A stretch of DNA of 43,847 nucleotides, from IMG/VR virus record IMGVR_UViG_3300025122_000035, positions 1 through 43,847 of that record, one strand, 5' to 3'. This DNA comes from a virus. The position numbers and the translations under genes are program-made. Below are positions 1 through 8,424 of the stretch, one piece after another; positions within the stretch are counted from its first letter, which is position 1, and the number at the start of each line of letters is the position of its first letter. The notes beneath the pieces are model-generated. The model saw only the letters and a program-made list of their open reading frames with translations, ran no database searches and was not told where the DNA came from.

Positions 1-398
1 ACGACTGCCTGAACATGTCGTGCGCACTCTACCCAGCTCACCCGTTCAGGGACAGACCGGTCTCGAAGGCAAGCACGTACAACGAGCCACCCAGCGAAAC
101 GGCGCGAGCCGTAGTCGCACACGCTGGGTGTCCTCAGAAAAGAGCATCAAAACGCATCATCGCCGAGCACTGTCGCAAGTGCAACACGGAGACCATCGCG
201 GACTGCGGGAAGCAGGAGTGCCCTCTATTCTACTGGCGGCCGATGCAGGCCGGAGGCCAACCGAAGAGGCGCAAGCTATCTCGGATAGGGCTGTTGGCCG
301 CGCAGGCCAACGCAACGCTGATGACAATGAACAGAGACGGGAACAAGCTGCCAGCCAAGGCCAAGAAGATGGGCGACATCCTCATGAGCGGAGACTGA
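1..398 (+). CDS. Cys-rich zinc-motif phage protein (5' partial)
   Basis: The reading frame is open to the left edge (first full codon at 3), so the gene is probably 5' truncated; the ATG at 15 is only the first internal Met. The visible part starts with DCLNMSCALYPAHPF and later has HCRKCNTETIADCGKQECPLF. These look like two copies of a Cys-pair motif (C..C followed by C.LYP/C.LF) seen in small phage proteins that probably bind zinc. A basic C-terminal helix follows. No enzymatic motif is seen. It lies 31 bases upstream of the helicase gene in the same direction. Function is unknown; a nucleic-acid-binding role is only inferred. Confidence 0.7.
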   Translation, partial: DCLNMSCALYPAHPFRDRPVSKASTYNEPPSETARAVVAHAGCPQKRASKRIIAEHCRKCNTETIADCGKQECPLFYWRPMQAGGQPKRRKLSRIGLLAAQANATLMTMNRDGNKLPAKAKKMGDILMSGD

Positions 399-429
399 AC
401 CATGGCTGGACTCAACAAGGAGAATACAC

Positions 430-2133
430 ATGCGGATTGAGGTCGGCAACTGCCACTCGCGCCTGATAGATCCTCCGGCGCCGCTGCTGAAGCGCATATC
501 CGATGCGTTCACGCACCCCATCCAGAGCCAGGGGTATGCGTTCGCGGCACACGTCATCAAGAGCCACGCCGACGTGCCCGCCAGAAAGATCGCGAAGATC
601 CGCATGGGGTTCCTGTCAGACGTGATTGAACACGAGACATTCAACGGAGAAGAGAAAGACCTACTCGCCACCCTGGACGCGCTGGAGTTGATCGAAGCCG
701 CCAACTGCAAGCATCCGTGGGATGACATTGAGCAAGCGCCACTACTGGAAGACGAAACCCGCGTCATCCCTGAGGACCACGACGTGTACAAGCTGTACTA
801 CGAGTGCAAGATGGCTGACGGATTCGCCAGGCGGGCCAAGCGCAACAAGGACTTCCAGAAGGTCCGCGAGAGCGCAGCCGACCACTACAAAAGCTGCAGC
901 AAGTGCCACTGGAGATGGGAAGAGAGCATCTTCAAGGGAGTAGACTTCCCAACCGGCATCCTGCACCTGGTTGTGCCAATGCTGGAGGACGTCGAGATCA
1001 TTGACAACAGGGAGATCCCAGCCGGGACCCCGTTCGACATTGGCATCACGTTGAGACCCTACCAGGAAGAAGCCGTCATGTCAGCGCTGGACCCATTCGA
1101 GGAAACTCCACACCGTGGCATCATCGAGATCGCGACAGGTGGCGGGAAAACAGAGGTCGCCTTATCGATCGCCGCGCGGCTCGGAGTCAACACCCTCATC
1201 ATCGTTCCGACAACGGCAATCTTCAACGAGTTCACGGAGCGATGGGCCAAGTACACCGACAAACCGCTGGGCACAATCGCGAAAGGGAAAGTCGATCTCC
1301 GGCAGGTGACGGTAGCGATCTTCTCTGACTCGTGGGTCAAGTCAGACGTCGGCAAGGAACTCGCGCGGCGCATCGACTGCCTGATCATCGACGAGCACCA
1401 TAAGATCTCCGCGCGCATCTGGTACAAGTACGTAATGAGCGTCAACGCGTACTACCGCTTCGGACAAACGGCAACAGCGTTCAGGGAGACAGACCTGGAG
1501 GATCTCAAGCTCCAGGCGACCACCGGCCCGAAGCTCGCGGAGATCACGACCAAGCAGCTACAGGATACCGGCTGGCTCAGCAAGTGTAAGGTCAGGATGT
1601 CTCCGGTAAAATGTGAGCCGGTAGGCAGGAGTGGGCCAGAGAAGTACCGAACAGGGATTGTCCTCAACGACGACAGGAACAACCTGATCGCGTGGAAGGT
1701 GCTCAACCATCTCGCGGACGGGAAGAAGGTCCTGGTCATCGTTGCATGGGGAGAGCATGCGGATGAATTGCGAGAGTACCTACCCCACTTCGTGTACTTC
1801 ATTGGCGGCGACAGCGCCGCTGAGATCCAGGCAAAGAAGCTGCGATTCCTCGGCGACGAGAATCTCGCAGTCGGGACCCCAACCGTCGACCTTGGCTTTG
1901 ACGTTCCTTCCATCGACGTGCTCGTGCTGGCCGCCGCAGGCAAGGCTGAGGGCCGAACCCAGCAACGTCTCGGCAGGCTGCTCCGCAAGTCGAAGAGCGG
2001 AGGCGACGGCATCATGGAGGACTTCGTGGACCTGGACGGAGGCAACTTCGAGAAGCAGAGCAAAGCCCGCATAAGGACCTACAAGAAGCTCGGGCAACCC
2101 GTAATCATGGAGGGTGAATCAGATGGGAGATAG
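430..2133 (+). CDS. Superfamily II DNA/RNA helicase (UvsW/DEAD-like)
   Basis: A 567-residue ATP-dependent helicase or translocase. Motif I is ATGGGKTE at about residues 235-242, the Walker B box is DEHH at about 321-324, motif III is TATAFR shortly after, and motif VI is QQRLGRLLRK at about 511-520. RPYQEEAV before Walker A fits the Q-motif region. The first ~190 residues are an extra domain with a CSKC pair and match nothing I recognise. Phage enzymes of this type (T4 UvsW class) unwind branched recombination and replication intermediates; the same role is inferred here. The ATG at 430 has AAGGAG at 417-422. The TAG stop overlaps the next gene. Confidence 0.88.
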   Translation: MRIEVGNCHSRLIDPPAPLLKRISDAFTHPIQSQGYAFAAHVIKSHADVPARKIAKIRMGFLSDVIEHETFNGEEKDLLATLDALELIEAANCKHPWDDIEQAPLLEDETRVIPEDHDVYKLYYECKMADGFARRAKRNKDFQKVRESAADHYKSCSKCHWRWEESIFKGVDFPTGILHLVVPMLEDVEIIDNREIPAGTPFDIGITLRPYQEEAVMSALDPFEETPHRGIIEIATGGGKTEVALSIAARLGVNTLIIVPTTAIFNEFTERWAKYTDKPLGTIAKGKVDLRQVTVAIFSDSWVKSDVGKELARRIDCLIIDEHHKISARIWYKYVMSVNAYYRFGQTATAFRETDLEDLKLQATTGPKLAEITTKQLQDTGWLSKCKVRMSPVKCEPVGRSGPEKYRTGIVLNDDRNNLIAWKVLNHLADGKKVLVIVAWGEHADELREYLPHFVYFIGGDSAAEIQAKKLRFLGDENLAVGTPTVDLGFDVPSIDVLVLAAAGKAEGRTQQRLGRLLRKSKSGGDGIMEDFVDLDGGNFEKQSKARIRTYKKLGQPVIMEGESDGR

Positions 2134-2545
2134 CGGGCCAGTCATAGTCTCCGGATGCTTCAGCGTCATAACCCCGGCTCACCTGATGCTGATCCGAGCC
2201 GCATCAGATCTTGCGCAGATGATGGAAGTGCAATTCGAGATAGTCGTAGACAGCGACCAGTCAATGAAAGCTCAGAACAGGGAAAGCATCCTGGGGATAA
2301 GCGAGAAGGTCAGCGCATTGAGGGTCTTTAGCAGGCACGTCTCCGTCCAGGACAGCATGGCTGCATACATCGGGAAATACAAGCCACGAATCTGGGTTAA
2401 GGGATGGGACCGCATTGGCCTCATGCCAGATGAAGACCTGAAAGCACTAGAGAGCGCCGGAACACACCTGATGTTCATGGGGCCATTCCCAGGTCCCCAC
2501 GCGTCGGACATAATCAGCAGATGCAAAAGGAGCGAACCAGCATGA
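2123..2545 (+). CDS. Nucleotidyltransferase of the cytidylyltransferase-like (HldE C-domain) family
   Basis: A 140-residue single-domain protein. The N-terminal SGCFSVITPAHLMLIRAAS matches the nucleotide-binding signature of the cytidylyltransferase-like superfamily (usual form GxFDxxHxGHxxxL), with TPAH in place of the HxGH element. VKGWDR follows about 85 residues later. The family transfers AMP or CMP to phosphorylated sugars or alcohols, for example the adenylyltransferase half of HldE. A sugar-kinase of the other HldE half lies at 18974, so ADP- or other NDP-heptose-like sugar activation is a reasonable inference. The ATG at 2123 is chosen because GGAGGG lies 8 bases upstream; a GTG at 2114 is the alternative. 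Confidence 0.72.
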   Translation: MGDSGPVIVSGCFSVITPAHLMLIRAASDLAQMMEVQFEIVVDSDQSMKAQNRESILGISEKVSALRVFSRHVSVQDSMAAYIGKYKPRIWVKGWDRIGLMPDEDLKALESAGTHLMFMGPFPGPHASDIISRCKRSEPA

Positions 2546-2790
2546 CGGAACCTGTGGGCAGTGAAGGGCTCATGATCTCAGGCATCAAAGCAGTCAATGT
2601 ACAGGGCATCAAACACATAGACCTGACCCTGGATACAGAAGCAGGGCTGATCCCGGTGACCGGTCGCAACGGGACAGGGAAAAGCCCCCTCATGAACGCC
2701 ATCCCCTGGACTCTCGGAGGGAAACGCGAGTTGTGCGATGTGCCGGTCAGAGAATGCAAGACCGCTGGCGAGACAGTGCTGCGGTGTTGA
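2542..2790 (+). pseudogene. Truncated SMC/RecN/gp46-like ATPase N-terminus
   Basis: An 82-residue ORF beginning like the N-terminal ATPase half of SMC/SbcC/T4 gp46 recombination proteins: a short strand-rich start, then a P-loop GRNGTGKSPLMNAI and WTLGGKREL. It stops at TGA right after the region where family members continue for several hundred residues with a coiled coil and a C-terminal ATP site. I could not find the missing part in the other two frames downstream, so this is a decayed or truncated copy, or a mini-protein that kept only the P-loop. The start ATG overlaps the preceding stop (ATGA) and has AAAGGAG upstream, so it is probably still translated. Confidence 0.6.
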
Positions 2791-2819
2791 ACCCAAAGTC
2801 CGAAGAGGACCAGCACCGA

Positions 2820-3038
2820 ATGACCTTGAACGCTACACCACGCTTCAGCCTGGACTGCCCTGTCATGGGTCAATGGCTCAATGGGATGCGCCTATGTGGG
2901 TGGGAGCCATCATCCAACACGTCCTGCGGAGACGCATGCCACTGCCTATACCCATCGGAGCGGATGCTCCGGTTGGACTGCCCCCGGCGCAGGCTCAGAG
3001 AGAAGTCGGGCAGGTTGGAGGATCACTTCCGTGCGTGA
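2820..3038 (+). CDS. Small Cys-rich hypothetical protein
   Basis: A 72-residue ORF filling the gap between the truncated ATPase and the next gene. It has several cysteines in short clusters (LDCPV, RLCGW, TSCGDACHCLYP, LDCPRR), reminiscent of the Cys-pair/LYP motif in the first gene of the window, so metal binding is possible. AGAGG lies about 11 bases before the ATG and its TGA overlaps the GTG of the next gene by 8 bases, as is common here. No family is recognised. A second frame (2738-3058) is also open, so this may be decayed sequence and not a gene. Confidence 0.35.
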   Translation: MTLNATPRFSLDCPVMGQWLNGMRLCGWEPSSNTSCGDACHCLYPSERMLRLDCPRRRLREKSGRLEDHFRA

Positions 3039-4062
3039 TAGCTACCAGTTCGACCTAGACGGCATCTACCACAACGACCCATCGGATGACGAGGCCCGCA
3101 TCGCAGATGCGTACTCCGACGTATGGGACGCCATCAGCAAGATCGTCGACGACAAGGACAGGCCTCTCATCCCGGACCACTGGAGAATGAAGACCGAGAT
3201 CCCGATGGGCTACATCCAGATCCCTGACTGGGCCACGGTTGGCGAGATGCCCAAGTGCAGCCCGGAGCACGTGGAGATCGCAGCCCGGTTCATGAAATCG
3301 GCCATGGGACACGTCAAGCGGAAGGGCCACATGAAGACAAGCCGGGGAGAGGAGATCTATCTCAACAAGCTGAGATCCATCAGGGCGCTCGACATAGTCA
3401 CGCCTCACTTCGGCTTCTACTGCCCGGACTGGGATGCCCCACACATCAACGAGAACATGGGACTGTTTTGGCTCGAAGAGATCTCCAGCGAAACCAGGAA
3501 CGACGAGTTCGTCAGCGCTGTCAGGGCGCACAGATTTCTGCCGGAAGCGACCGACATAACAATCGCCAGACGGATCAACGCGCTGTGGATACTGAACACC
3601 CGCAAAGACTTCACCAGAAAGGTTATCGGAGAGAGATACATCCACCAGCTACTGGATGCCAAATCCGGAGGTAGGGGAGGGTACCCGTCTATCGGCAGAG
3701 CGAAGCAAATGCCATCATGGGATGACCTTGAGAGAGCATTCATCATCGCAGTGCTCGATGGCCACATCACCACGTCGTGGGATGGCGCGAAGGCCAGCAC
3801 GATGACTGAGGTGATCGCGTTGAAGCGCAGATACAAGCTACATCTATCTGCCGACGAGATCACATACGAAGACGCCAGCAAGCTGGACGAAACAACCCGA
3901 CGCCGCATAGCGAGGGAGCGGGTCAGTGCAAGAAAGAGCAACTTTAGAAACCATCAAGAGCCGAATCGACCTTCGGGAGATCATACCCCAGACGCTGAGC
4001 GATCCAAAGAAGACGAAGACCATCGGCGACTGCACGACAGGACTGTGCCCGTTCCACGATAA
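3031..4062 (+). CDS. Hypothetical protein upstream of primase-helicase
   Basis: About 343 residues, mixed acidic and basic, with no recognised motif. The frame can be opened at an ATG at 2881, but that extension (Arg/Ser/Gly-rich) looks non-coding. The GTG at 3031 has GGAGG at 3017-3021 at good spacing and begins MRDSYQFDLDGIYHND, so it is preferred. The last 45 codons overlap the primase-helicase gene out of frame and have the composition of an unconstrained shadow, so the functional protein probably ends near 3926. Placement directly before the primase and translational overlap suggest a replication-associated role, by context only. Confidence 0.7.
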   Translation: MRDSYQFDLDGIYHNDPSDDEARIADAYSDVWDAISKIVDDKDRPLIPDHWRMKTEIPMGYIQIPDWATVGEMPKCSPEHVEIAARFMKSAMGHVKRKGHMKTSRGEEIYLNKLRSIRALDIVTPHFGFYCPDWDAPHINENMGLFWLEEISSETRNDEFVSAVRAHRFLPEATDITIARRINALWILNTRKDFTRKVIGERYIHQLLDAKSGGRGGYPSIGRAKQMPSWDDLERAFIIAVLDGHITTSWDGAKASTMTEVIALKRRYKLHLSADEITYEDASKLDETTRRRIARERVSARKSNFRNHQEPNRPSGDHTPDAERSKEDEDHRRLHDRTVPVPR

Positions 4063-5920
4063 CACGGAGAGCCCTGCGTTCGCGATCTACCAGGACCACT
4101 ACTACTGTTTCTCGTGCCACGCATACGGGGACATCTTCGAGTGGTACCGGCGCAAGGAAAGCTGCGACTTCATGGCCGCGATCGAGAAAGCGGCCGACTT
4201 GGCGAACGTGCCACTCAGTGACGACTTCGTGTCCCAGGTCGCCGAGGCCAACGAGAAGCGCCGGAAGATGCTCGCGGAGATCGAGGCCTTCGAGTTGGAA
4301 ATGTGGTCCGACGATCACGGCAAGGGCCTCAAGTACTTGACCCGGCGCGGCATCACCCACGAGTCCATCATCGAATTCCGGCTCGGGTATGACCCGGACA
4401 GGAATTGCATCGTCCTGCCCGCGATCGACAGGTCCGGTGTGCCATTGGGCTACTTCACGAGGTACATCAGCCCAAGGGGGGACATGAAGTACCACCACAG
4501 AAACACGATGTGGTACAAGAAAGGCGCGCATCTCTACAACTCCAGATCGCTCTTCAGGGACTGCACGGCGTACATAGCCGAAGGCCCGTTCGACGTAATC
4601 TCCATCCAGCAGTTAGACGTCGGCCCCGTCGTAGGGGTGAACGGGAGCGCTATCACTGAGCAACAGATCGCCACAATCCGAACCCTGTGCAAGAACGTGG
4701 TGCTGGTCGCCGATGCCGCAAAGGAGAACGATTTCCGGCTGCTTCGGAAGAACGTGGAGCGCATCCGGGACGGTGCCCCCGACGTCGGGGTGAGCGTCGT
4801 GATCCCTCCAGGCGACGACGCCAACGCATCGGACCCAGAGGACCTCCGCGTGGCCCTCCAGTCGCCTGTGGCGCCCGAGGGCGCCCTACTCGACCTGGTG
4901 GTGCATGGCGAGACGGAAGATCAGTACGCCCGCGCCAGAAGCTACGTGTCTACGATCCCCGACATCCTCGTCCGAGACGACATCATCAAGAAGCTCGCCG
5001 AGCGGTGGGGCAAGCCTGTGGACATCGTGCGCCAGGCCCTCATCAACGTGAGCGGAAGCACCGGCATCACTCCTCTGACGGTCGAAGAAGCGATGGATCT
5101 GCTGCACGAGGACATCACCCTCGCAAAGCAGCAATGCTTCGTCATCGACTGGCCAGGGCTACACGGCTACACGAAGAGACTCAGGTCAAGGCACATCGTG
5201 GAGGTATGGGCCAGGCCAGGCGTCGGGAAGACGATGGGGCTACTCAACATGCTACGAAGGACAGCCGGGAACTTCGGGCAGGTGTACTTCAGCCTTGAGC
5301 AGCCAGCCAGCGAGATCATCAACAGGCTCCTCATCATGACATCGTGGGACCTCGGGGCGCCCCTCAGCCAAGATGACCTGGACCATATCATCGACACCGA
5401 CCCCGAGAAGTATGACTTCTACAGAAGCCTGATGGGGACGTACTACGAGTACACCCGCATCATCGACAACCGCGTCACCACAGAGCAGATGCGCTCCACG
5501 CTATCAGACATGGCACTCACCAGCGCCGTCCCGATGAGGGTCGTGTGGATCGACTACCTCGGACTCATCAAGGACGAGGAGAACATGGACGAGTATCCGC
5601 GAGTCAGCAAGGCGTTCTACGACCTGCAGGAGATGGCCAAGGAGTTCAACGTGCTGATGGTGATCGCCCACCAGGTATCCCGAAAAGCCGGATCAGGACA
5701 CCAGCCATTGACCCTCGATGCCGGGCGAGGCTCCGGTGTCGGCGAGGAAGTCGCCGACCTCATCGTAGGTCTCTATCGTCCGGACCAGGACGATGACGTG
5801 AATCTTGGGGAGAGGAGGATCATCGCGGACGTGCTGAAGAACCGACACGGCCCTGTCGGGAGAGCGATATGGGGATTCGGCCTGCAGTCCCTGCGGCTGG
5901 AAAGTCGGACTATTTCGTAA
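3926..5920 (+). CDS. Fused primase-helicase (CHC2 zinc finger, Toprim, DnaB-type helicase)
   Basis: A 664-residue replication protein organised like T7 gp4. Zinc-binding residues C41, H44, C61 and C64 (CPFH...CFSC) form the CHC2 finger. The Toprim domain follows with YIAEGPFDV (Glu219) and LVADAAKEND (Asp263). The C-terminal RecA-fold helicase has Walker A ARPGVGKT at about 429-436, Walker B VVWIDYLGL, and the HQVSRKAG and LKNRHGPVG segments of replicative helicases. It would unwind the fork and prime lagging-strand synthesis. The second Asp of the usual Toprim DxD is Ala here (residue 265). Start is GTG with GAGGGAG upstream; it overlaps the previous ORF by 137 bases. Confidence 0.92.
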   Translation: MQERATLETIKSRIDLREIIPQTLSDPKKTKTIGDCTTGLCPFHDNTESPAFAIYQDHYYCFSCHAYGDIFEWYRRKESCDFMAAIEKAADLANVPLSDDFVSQVAEANEKRRKMLAEIEAFELEMWSDDHGKGLKYLTRRGITHESIIEFRLGYDPDRNCIVLPAIDRSGVPLGYFTRYISPRGDMKYHHRNTMWYKKGAHLYNSRSLFRDCTAYIAEGPFDVISIQQLDVGPVVGVNGSAITEQQIATIRTLCKNVVLVADAAKENDFRLLRKNVERIRDGAPDVGVSVVIPPGDDANASDPEDLRVALQSPVAPEGALLDLVVHGETEDQYARARSYVSTIPDILVRDDIIKKLAERWGKPVDIVRQALINVSGSTGITPLTVEEAMDLLHEDITLAKQQCFVIDWPGLHGYTKRLRSRHIVEVWARPGVGKTMGLLNMLRRTAGNFGQVYFSLEQPASEIINRLLIMTSWDLGAPLSQDDLDHIIDTDPEKYDFYRSLMGTYYEYTRIIDNRVTTEQMRSTLSDMALTSAVPMRVVWIDYLGLIKDEENMDEYPRVSKAFYDLQEMAKEFNVLMVIAHQVSRKAGSGHQPLTLDAGRGSGVGEEVADLIVGLYRPDQDDDVNLGERRIIADVLKNRHGPVGRAIWGFGLQSLRLESRTIS

Positions 5921-5925
5921 ATCAA

Positions 5926-5963
5926 TTCCCGAAACAGGTCTCCCAAAGGTATAGTATCTATAC
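5926..5963 (+). promoter_or_regulatory. Promoter-like element A (recombination operon)
   Basis: In the 58-base gap before the gene at 5979, TTCCCG (5926-5931) is followed 18 bases later by TATAGT (5950-5955). CAAAGGTATAGTA, the block around the TATAGT, recurs with the same layout on the minus strand at 39846-39876. GTATAG-TAT-CTATAC (5949-5963) is also a perfect inverted repeat, a possible operator. A good ribosome site (AGGAGGA) follows. Recurrence ahead of two operons on opposite arms argues for a phage promoter; the recognising sigma factor is unknown. Confidence 0.55.
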
Positions 5964-5978
5964 AGGAGGACGCAACCT

Positions 5979-6338
5979 ATGAGCAGTGCCACAGACAGGA
6001 CCGTCAATGACATCACGACCGAAGACGCAGCAGCCGAGTGGTTAGCCAACAAATCACTCATCAAAACGCTGGAAGATCGCCAAGAAGACCTGAAGCTGAT
6101 CCTCACGCCTGCGTTGAGGAAAGGTCCGTTCGGCGGCGTATCGCTAGGGTCGAAGAGCAACGGGTTCAACGACTCGCTGGTGCCCATACTGAAGGCCAAG
6201 GGGCTCCGGTCGGCGATCAAGACGAAGGAGACCCCCATCGCAGCCAAGGTGGCAGACGCCGTCAAAGATGGGAAGATCACAGACGCAGAGATTGACGAGC
6301 ACCGCAAGCCGCGTTCCGAATTCCCGAAGGAGGCGTAG
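5979..6338 (+). CDS. Hypothetical protein, first gene of recombination operon
   Basis: A 119-residue soluble, charged, mostly helical protein. I do not recognise a family. Visible pieces are an N-terminal helical segment around residues 15-45, a Gly-rich stretch KGPFGGVSLGSKSNGF in the middle, and a Lys/Asp-rich C-terminus. It is the first gene after promoter-like element A, has a strong AGGAGGA ribosome site, and lies 3 bases before the Erf-like gene, so a role in phage recombination or replication is the contextual guess. Confidence 0.75.
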   Translation: MSSATDRTVNDITTEDAAAEWLANKSLIKTLEDRQEDLKLILTPALRKGPFGGVSLGSKSNGFNDSLVPILKAKGLRSAIKTKETPIAAKVADAVKDGKITDAEIDEHRKPRSEFPKEA

Positions 6339-6341
6339 CGT

Positions 6342-7322
6342 ATGCCCAAGATCACGTTCGAGAAGGAACCGACGATCACGCAGATCACAGCCGCACTTGT
6401 TGGCGTTCCCGCATGGCCGGGGAGCGGCAACCTGGACGAGCCGGTCTTCATGGACCAGTACGCGCAGTACGTCCATTCGATCAAGAACACGAAGGGCAAC
6501 AAGCCGACTTGGAACCTGTACGTCGGCGTCGATGGACGCATCCGCATCATGACCGACGCTCATGTGCTGCATGGCGAAACGTATGACGAGAGCATCACAG
6601 CAGGCGGCAGCGATGCCGACGCCAAGTTCTTCGTTGCCGAGATACAGATCTACAGCACTCTGTGGGGCAGACGATCCGACCAGGCAACCGCCGTCCTCGG
6701 CGGGTATGACGGCGGCGCGAAGGGCGCGGACCAAACCAACCCGATTGAGAACTCGATAACATCGGCGAGAGGCCGCGTGATCGGCGCGTTCGGTGTTGGC
6801 ATACTCCCCTGCCAGGGGACAGCATCCGCAGAAGAATTGGCTGATGCCCTCAAGCGCGACAAGTCGGACGGCGAGAAATCCAAGGGTGATGCGTCGAGCA
6901 GCGAGAGGCCTCAGTCAAATCCGCCCGCGAAGAAGGCTCCACCGAAGAAGAAGAAGAAGAAGCAGCCGCCCGCGAAGAAGCGCCCGCCCAGCCCGGCACC
7001 GGATGACGACGAGCAGCCAGACGAGACCCTGGAGCCAAAAGAGCAGCCGGAGCCGGAGATCGACAACACCGGAGATGCCCCGGAACTCGACCTGAGTAGC
7101 GTGGATGACAACAACCGGCGACTGCTGGCAATGGCCCTCCGCGTGAAGTACACCATCGCTCCATCCGAGGAGCCGCCCGAGAGCGCATGGGCTCGACTCC
7201 CTGTACTGATCGATGCGTTCGGGAAAACAGATGGCGTGAGCATCCCGCACGATCCGTCGACATGGGAAGCGAAGCACTTCAGTCAGTTCATCAACTGGGC
7301 GAAGGACACGGACATTGAGTAA
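6342..7322 (+). CDS. Erf/Sak-like single-strand annealing protein candidate
   Basis: 326 residues. The segment ENSITSARGRVIGAFGVGI followed by TASAEELADA resembles the conserved ETSA.GRAL...G.GI...ASAEE signature of phage ERF-type annealing and ssDNA-binding proteins; the preceding region (a YVGVDGRIRIM-type strand, then a VAEIQIY strand) also fits. A low-complexity linker rich in Pro, Lys and acidic residues (about residues 195-250, including six AAG codons in a row near 6945-6963) leads to a C-terminal helical domain. It is directly followed by a RecA-like gene, the usual partner context. It would pair or load recombinase on single strands. Assignment rests on a short signature. Confidence 0.6.
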   Translation: MPKITFEKEPTITQITAALVGVPAWPGSGNLDEPVFMDQYAQYVHSIKNTKGNKPTWNLYVGVDGRIRIMTDAHVLHGETYDESITAGGSDADAKFFVAEIQIYSTLWGRRSDQATAVLGGYDGGAKGADQTNPIENSITSARGRVIGAFGVGILPCQGTASAEELADALKRDKSDGEKSKGDASSSERPQSNPPAKKAPPKKKKKKQPPAKKRPPSPAPDDDEQPDETLEPKEQPEPEIDNTGDAPELDLSSVDDNNRRLLAMALRVKYTIAPSEEPPESAWARLPVLIDAFGKTDGVSIPHDPSTWEAKHFSQFINWAKDTDIE

Positions 7323-8424
7323 GAGCGCAGCGAAGAAGCTCGTCAAAGACATCAACAAGAGGGTCGGGCGCCGCGCCGCTACGGTGGCGTCCGACCTTCC
7401 GGTCGTAGTTAGAATTCCATCCACCATCTACTCGCTTGACAAAGCCATAGGTGGCGGGTGGCCTACCGGGACCCCGGTGATGCTCGAAGGTCACAAGGGC
7501 TGCGGGAAGACAACCCTACTGTTCCACCTGGCCGGTCAGGCCCGTGCCGTTATCGACAAGCCTGCCGCCATCATCAACACCGAGGGACCCATCGAGGTGC
7601 AGTCCGACTGGGCGAGTCAATGCGGACTCCCTGACGACACGGTGATCTTCTCGGAAGGCAGCCTTGAAACCGTGCTCGACATTGCCAGGGAACTCATCAG
7701 ATCCACTCAGTTCTCGTTCATCGCCATCGACAGCATCGCTGGGATGCGTCCGGCGTCAGAAGAGGACAAGGGGTTCGAGGAGGGGCGCAGTCGGGGCGGC
7801 CGAGCCGTGCCGATCAACACGTTCATGTGCTCCATCGCCGGATACCTGGCGCAGTACGATGGCGAGCCGTACCCACTCATTGTGTTCACGCAGCATCTGT
7901 ACCAGTCTCCCGGATCTCCTCAAGCCGGATTTGTGAAGAGCGGCGGGCGCGCGCAGGAGTACATCCCAAAGCTCATGCTCAGACTCAACCGTCAAGGGAC
8001 GGACGAGACAGATCTCAAGCTGAAAGCCGGTGGCAAGTCGTCCGTCCACAAGGACAGGACGCACCACGAGATCGGATGGCGCATCCAGAAGAACCAGTGC
8101 GGAGGAAAGCCCGAGGGGTCGCAGGGATCGTTCTGCCTGTTCATCGAAGACGACATCTACAAGCGAGGCACGTTTTCGGACGTAAACCAGGCGATCGTAC
8201 TTGGCCGCATGGCCGGAGTCATCACTCAGGCAGGATCCTACTACACGTACAAGGACAAGCGATACCATGGCATTGCCCAGTTGGCACACGTGCTGGAAGC
8301 TGCAGATGGAATCAAGGAGTGCATCGACACCTATGAAGAGCAAGTCACAGCGGCTAGGCAGAGAGTTCGAGAAGGCCGTGCAACGAAGGCTTCGGAGGCG
8401 ATTCCCGGAGATCAGGACTCGTGA
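7315..8424 (+). CDS. RecA/UvsX-like recombinase
   Basis: A 369-residue RecA-fold ATPase. IYSLDKAIGGGWPTGTPVML is followed by Walker A GHKGCGKTT (about residues 59-67), AAIINTEGP in place of the RecA Glu/Asp switch region, and Walker B FSFIAIDSIAGM. The C-terminal ITQAGSYYTYKDKRYHGI resembles the ...GSWYSY....GQG element of RecA. It should form a strand-exchange filament for recombination-dependent replication and repair. The start is TTG at 7315, overlapping the Erf-like gene by 8 bases (TTGAGTAA). Its 3' end overlaps the next small nuclease gene by 92 bases. Confidence 0.85.
   Translation: MSKSAAKKLVKDINKRVGRRAATVASDLPVVVRIPSTIYSLDKAIGGGWPTGTPVMLEGHKGCGKTTLLFHLAGQARAVIDKPAAIINTEGPIEVQSDWASQCGLPDDTVIFSEGSLETVLDIARELIRSTQFSFIAIDSIAGMRPASEEDKGFEEGRSRGGRAVPINTFMCSIAGYLAQYDGEPYPLIVFTQHLYQSPGSPQAGFVKSGGRAQEYIPKLMLRLNRQGTDETDLKLKAGGKSSVHKDRTHHEIGWRIQKNQCGGKPEGSQGSFCLFIEDDIYKRGTFSDVNQAIVLGRMAGVITQAGSYYTYKDKRYHGIAQLAHVLEAADGIKECIDTYEEQVTAARQRVREGRATKASEAIPGDQDS

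Noticed and set aside
2881-3030. Earlier ATG start for the hypothetical protein before the primase
   Set aside because: The extra 50 residues are Ser/Arg/Gly-rich and lack a ribosome site; GTG 3031 with GGAGG fits better.
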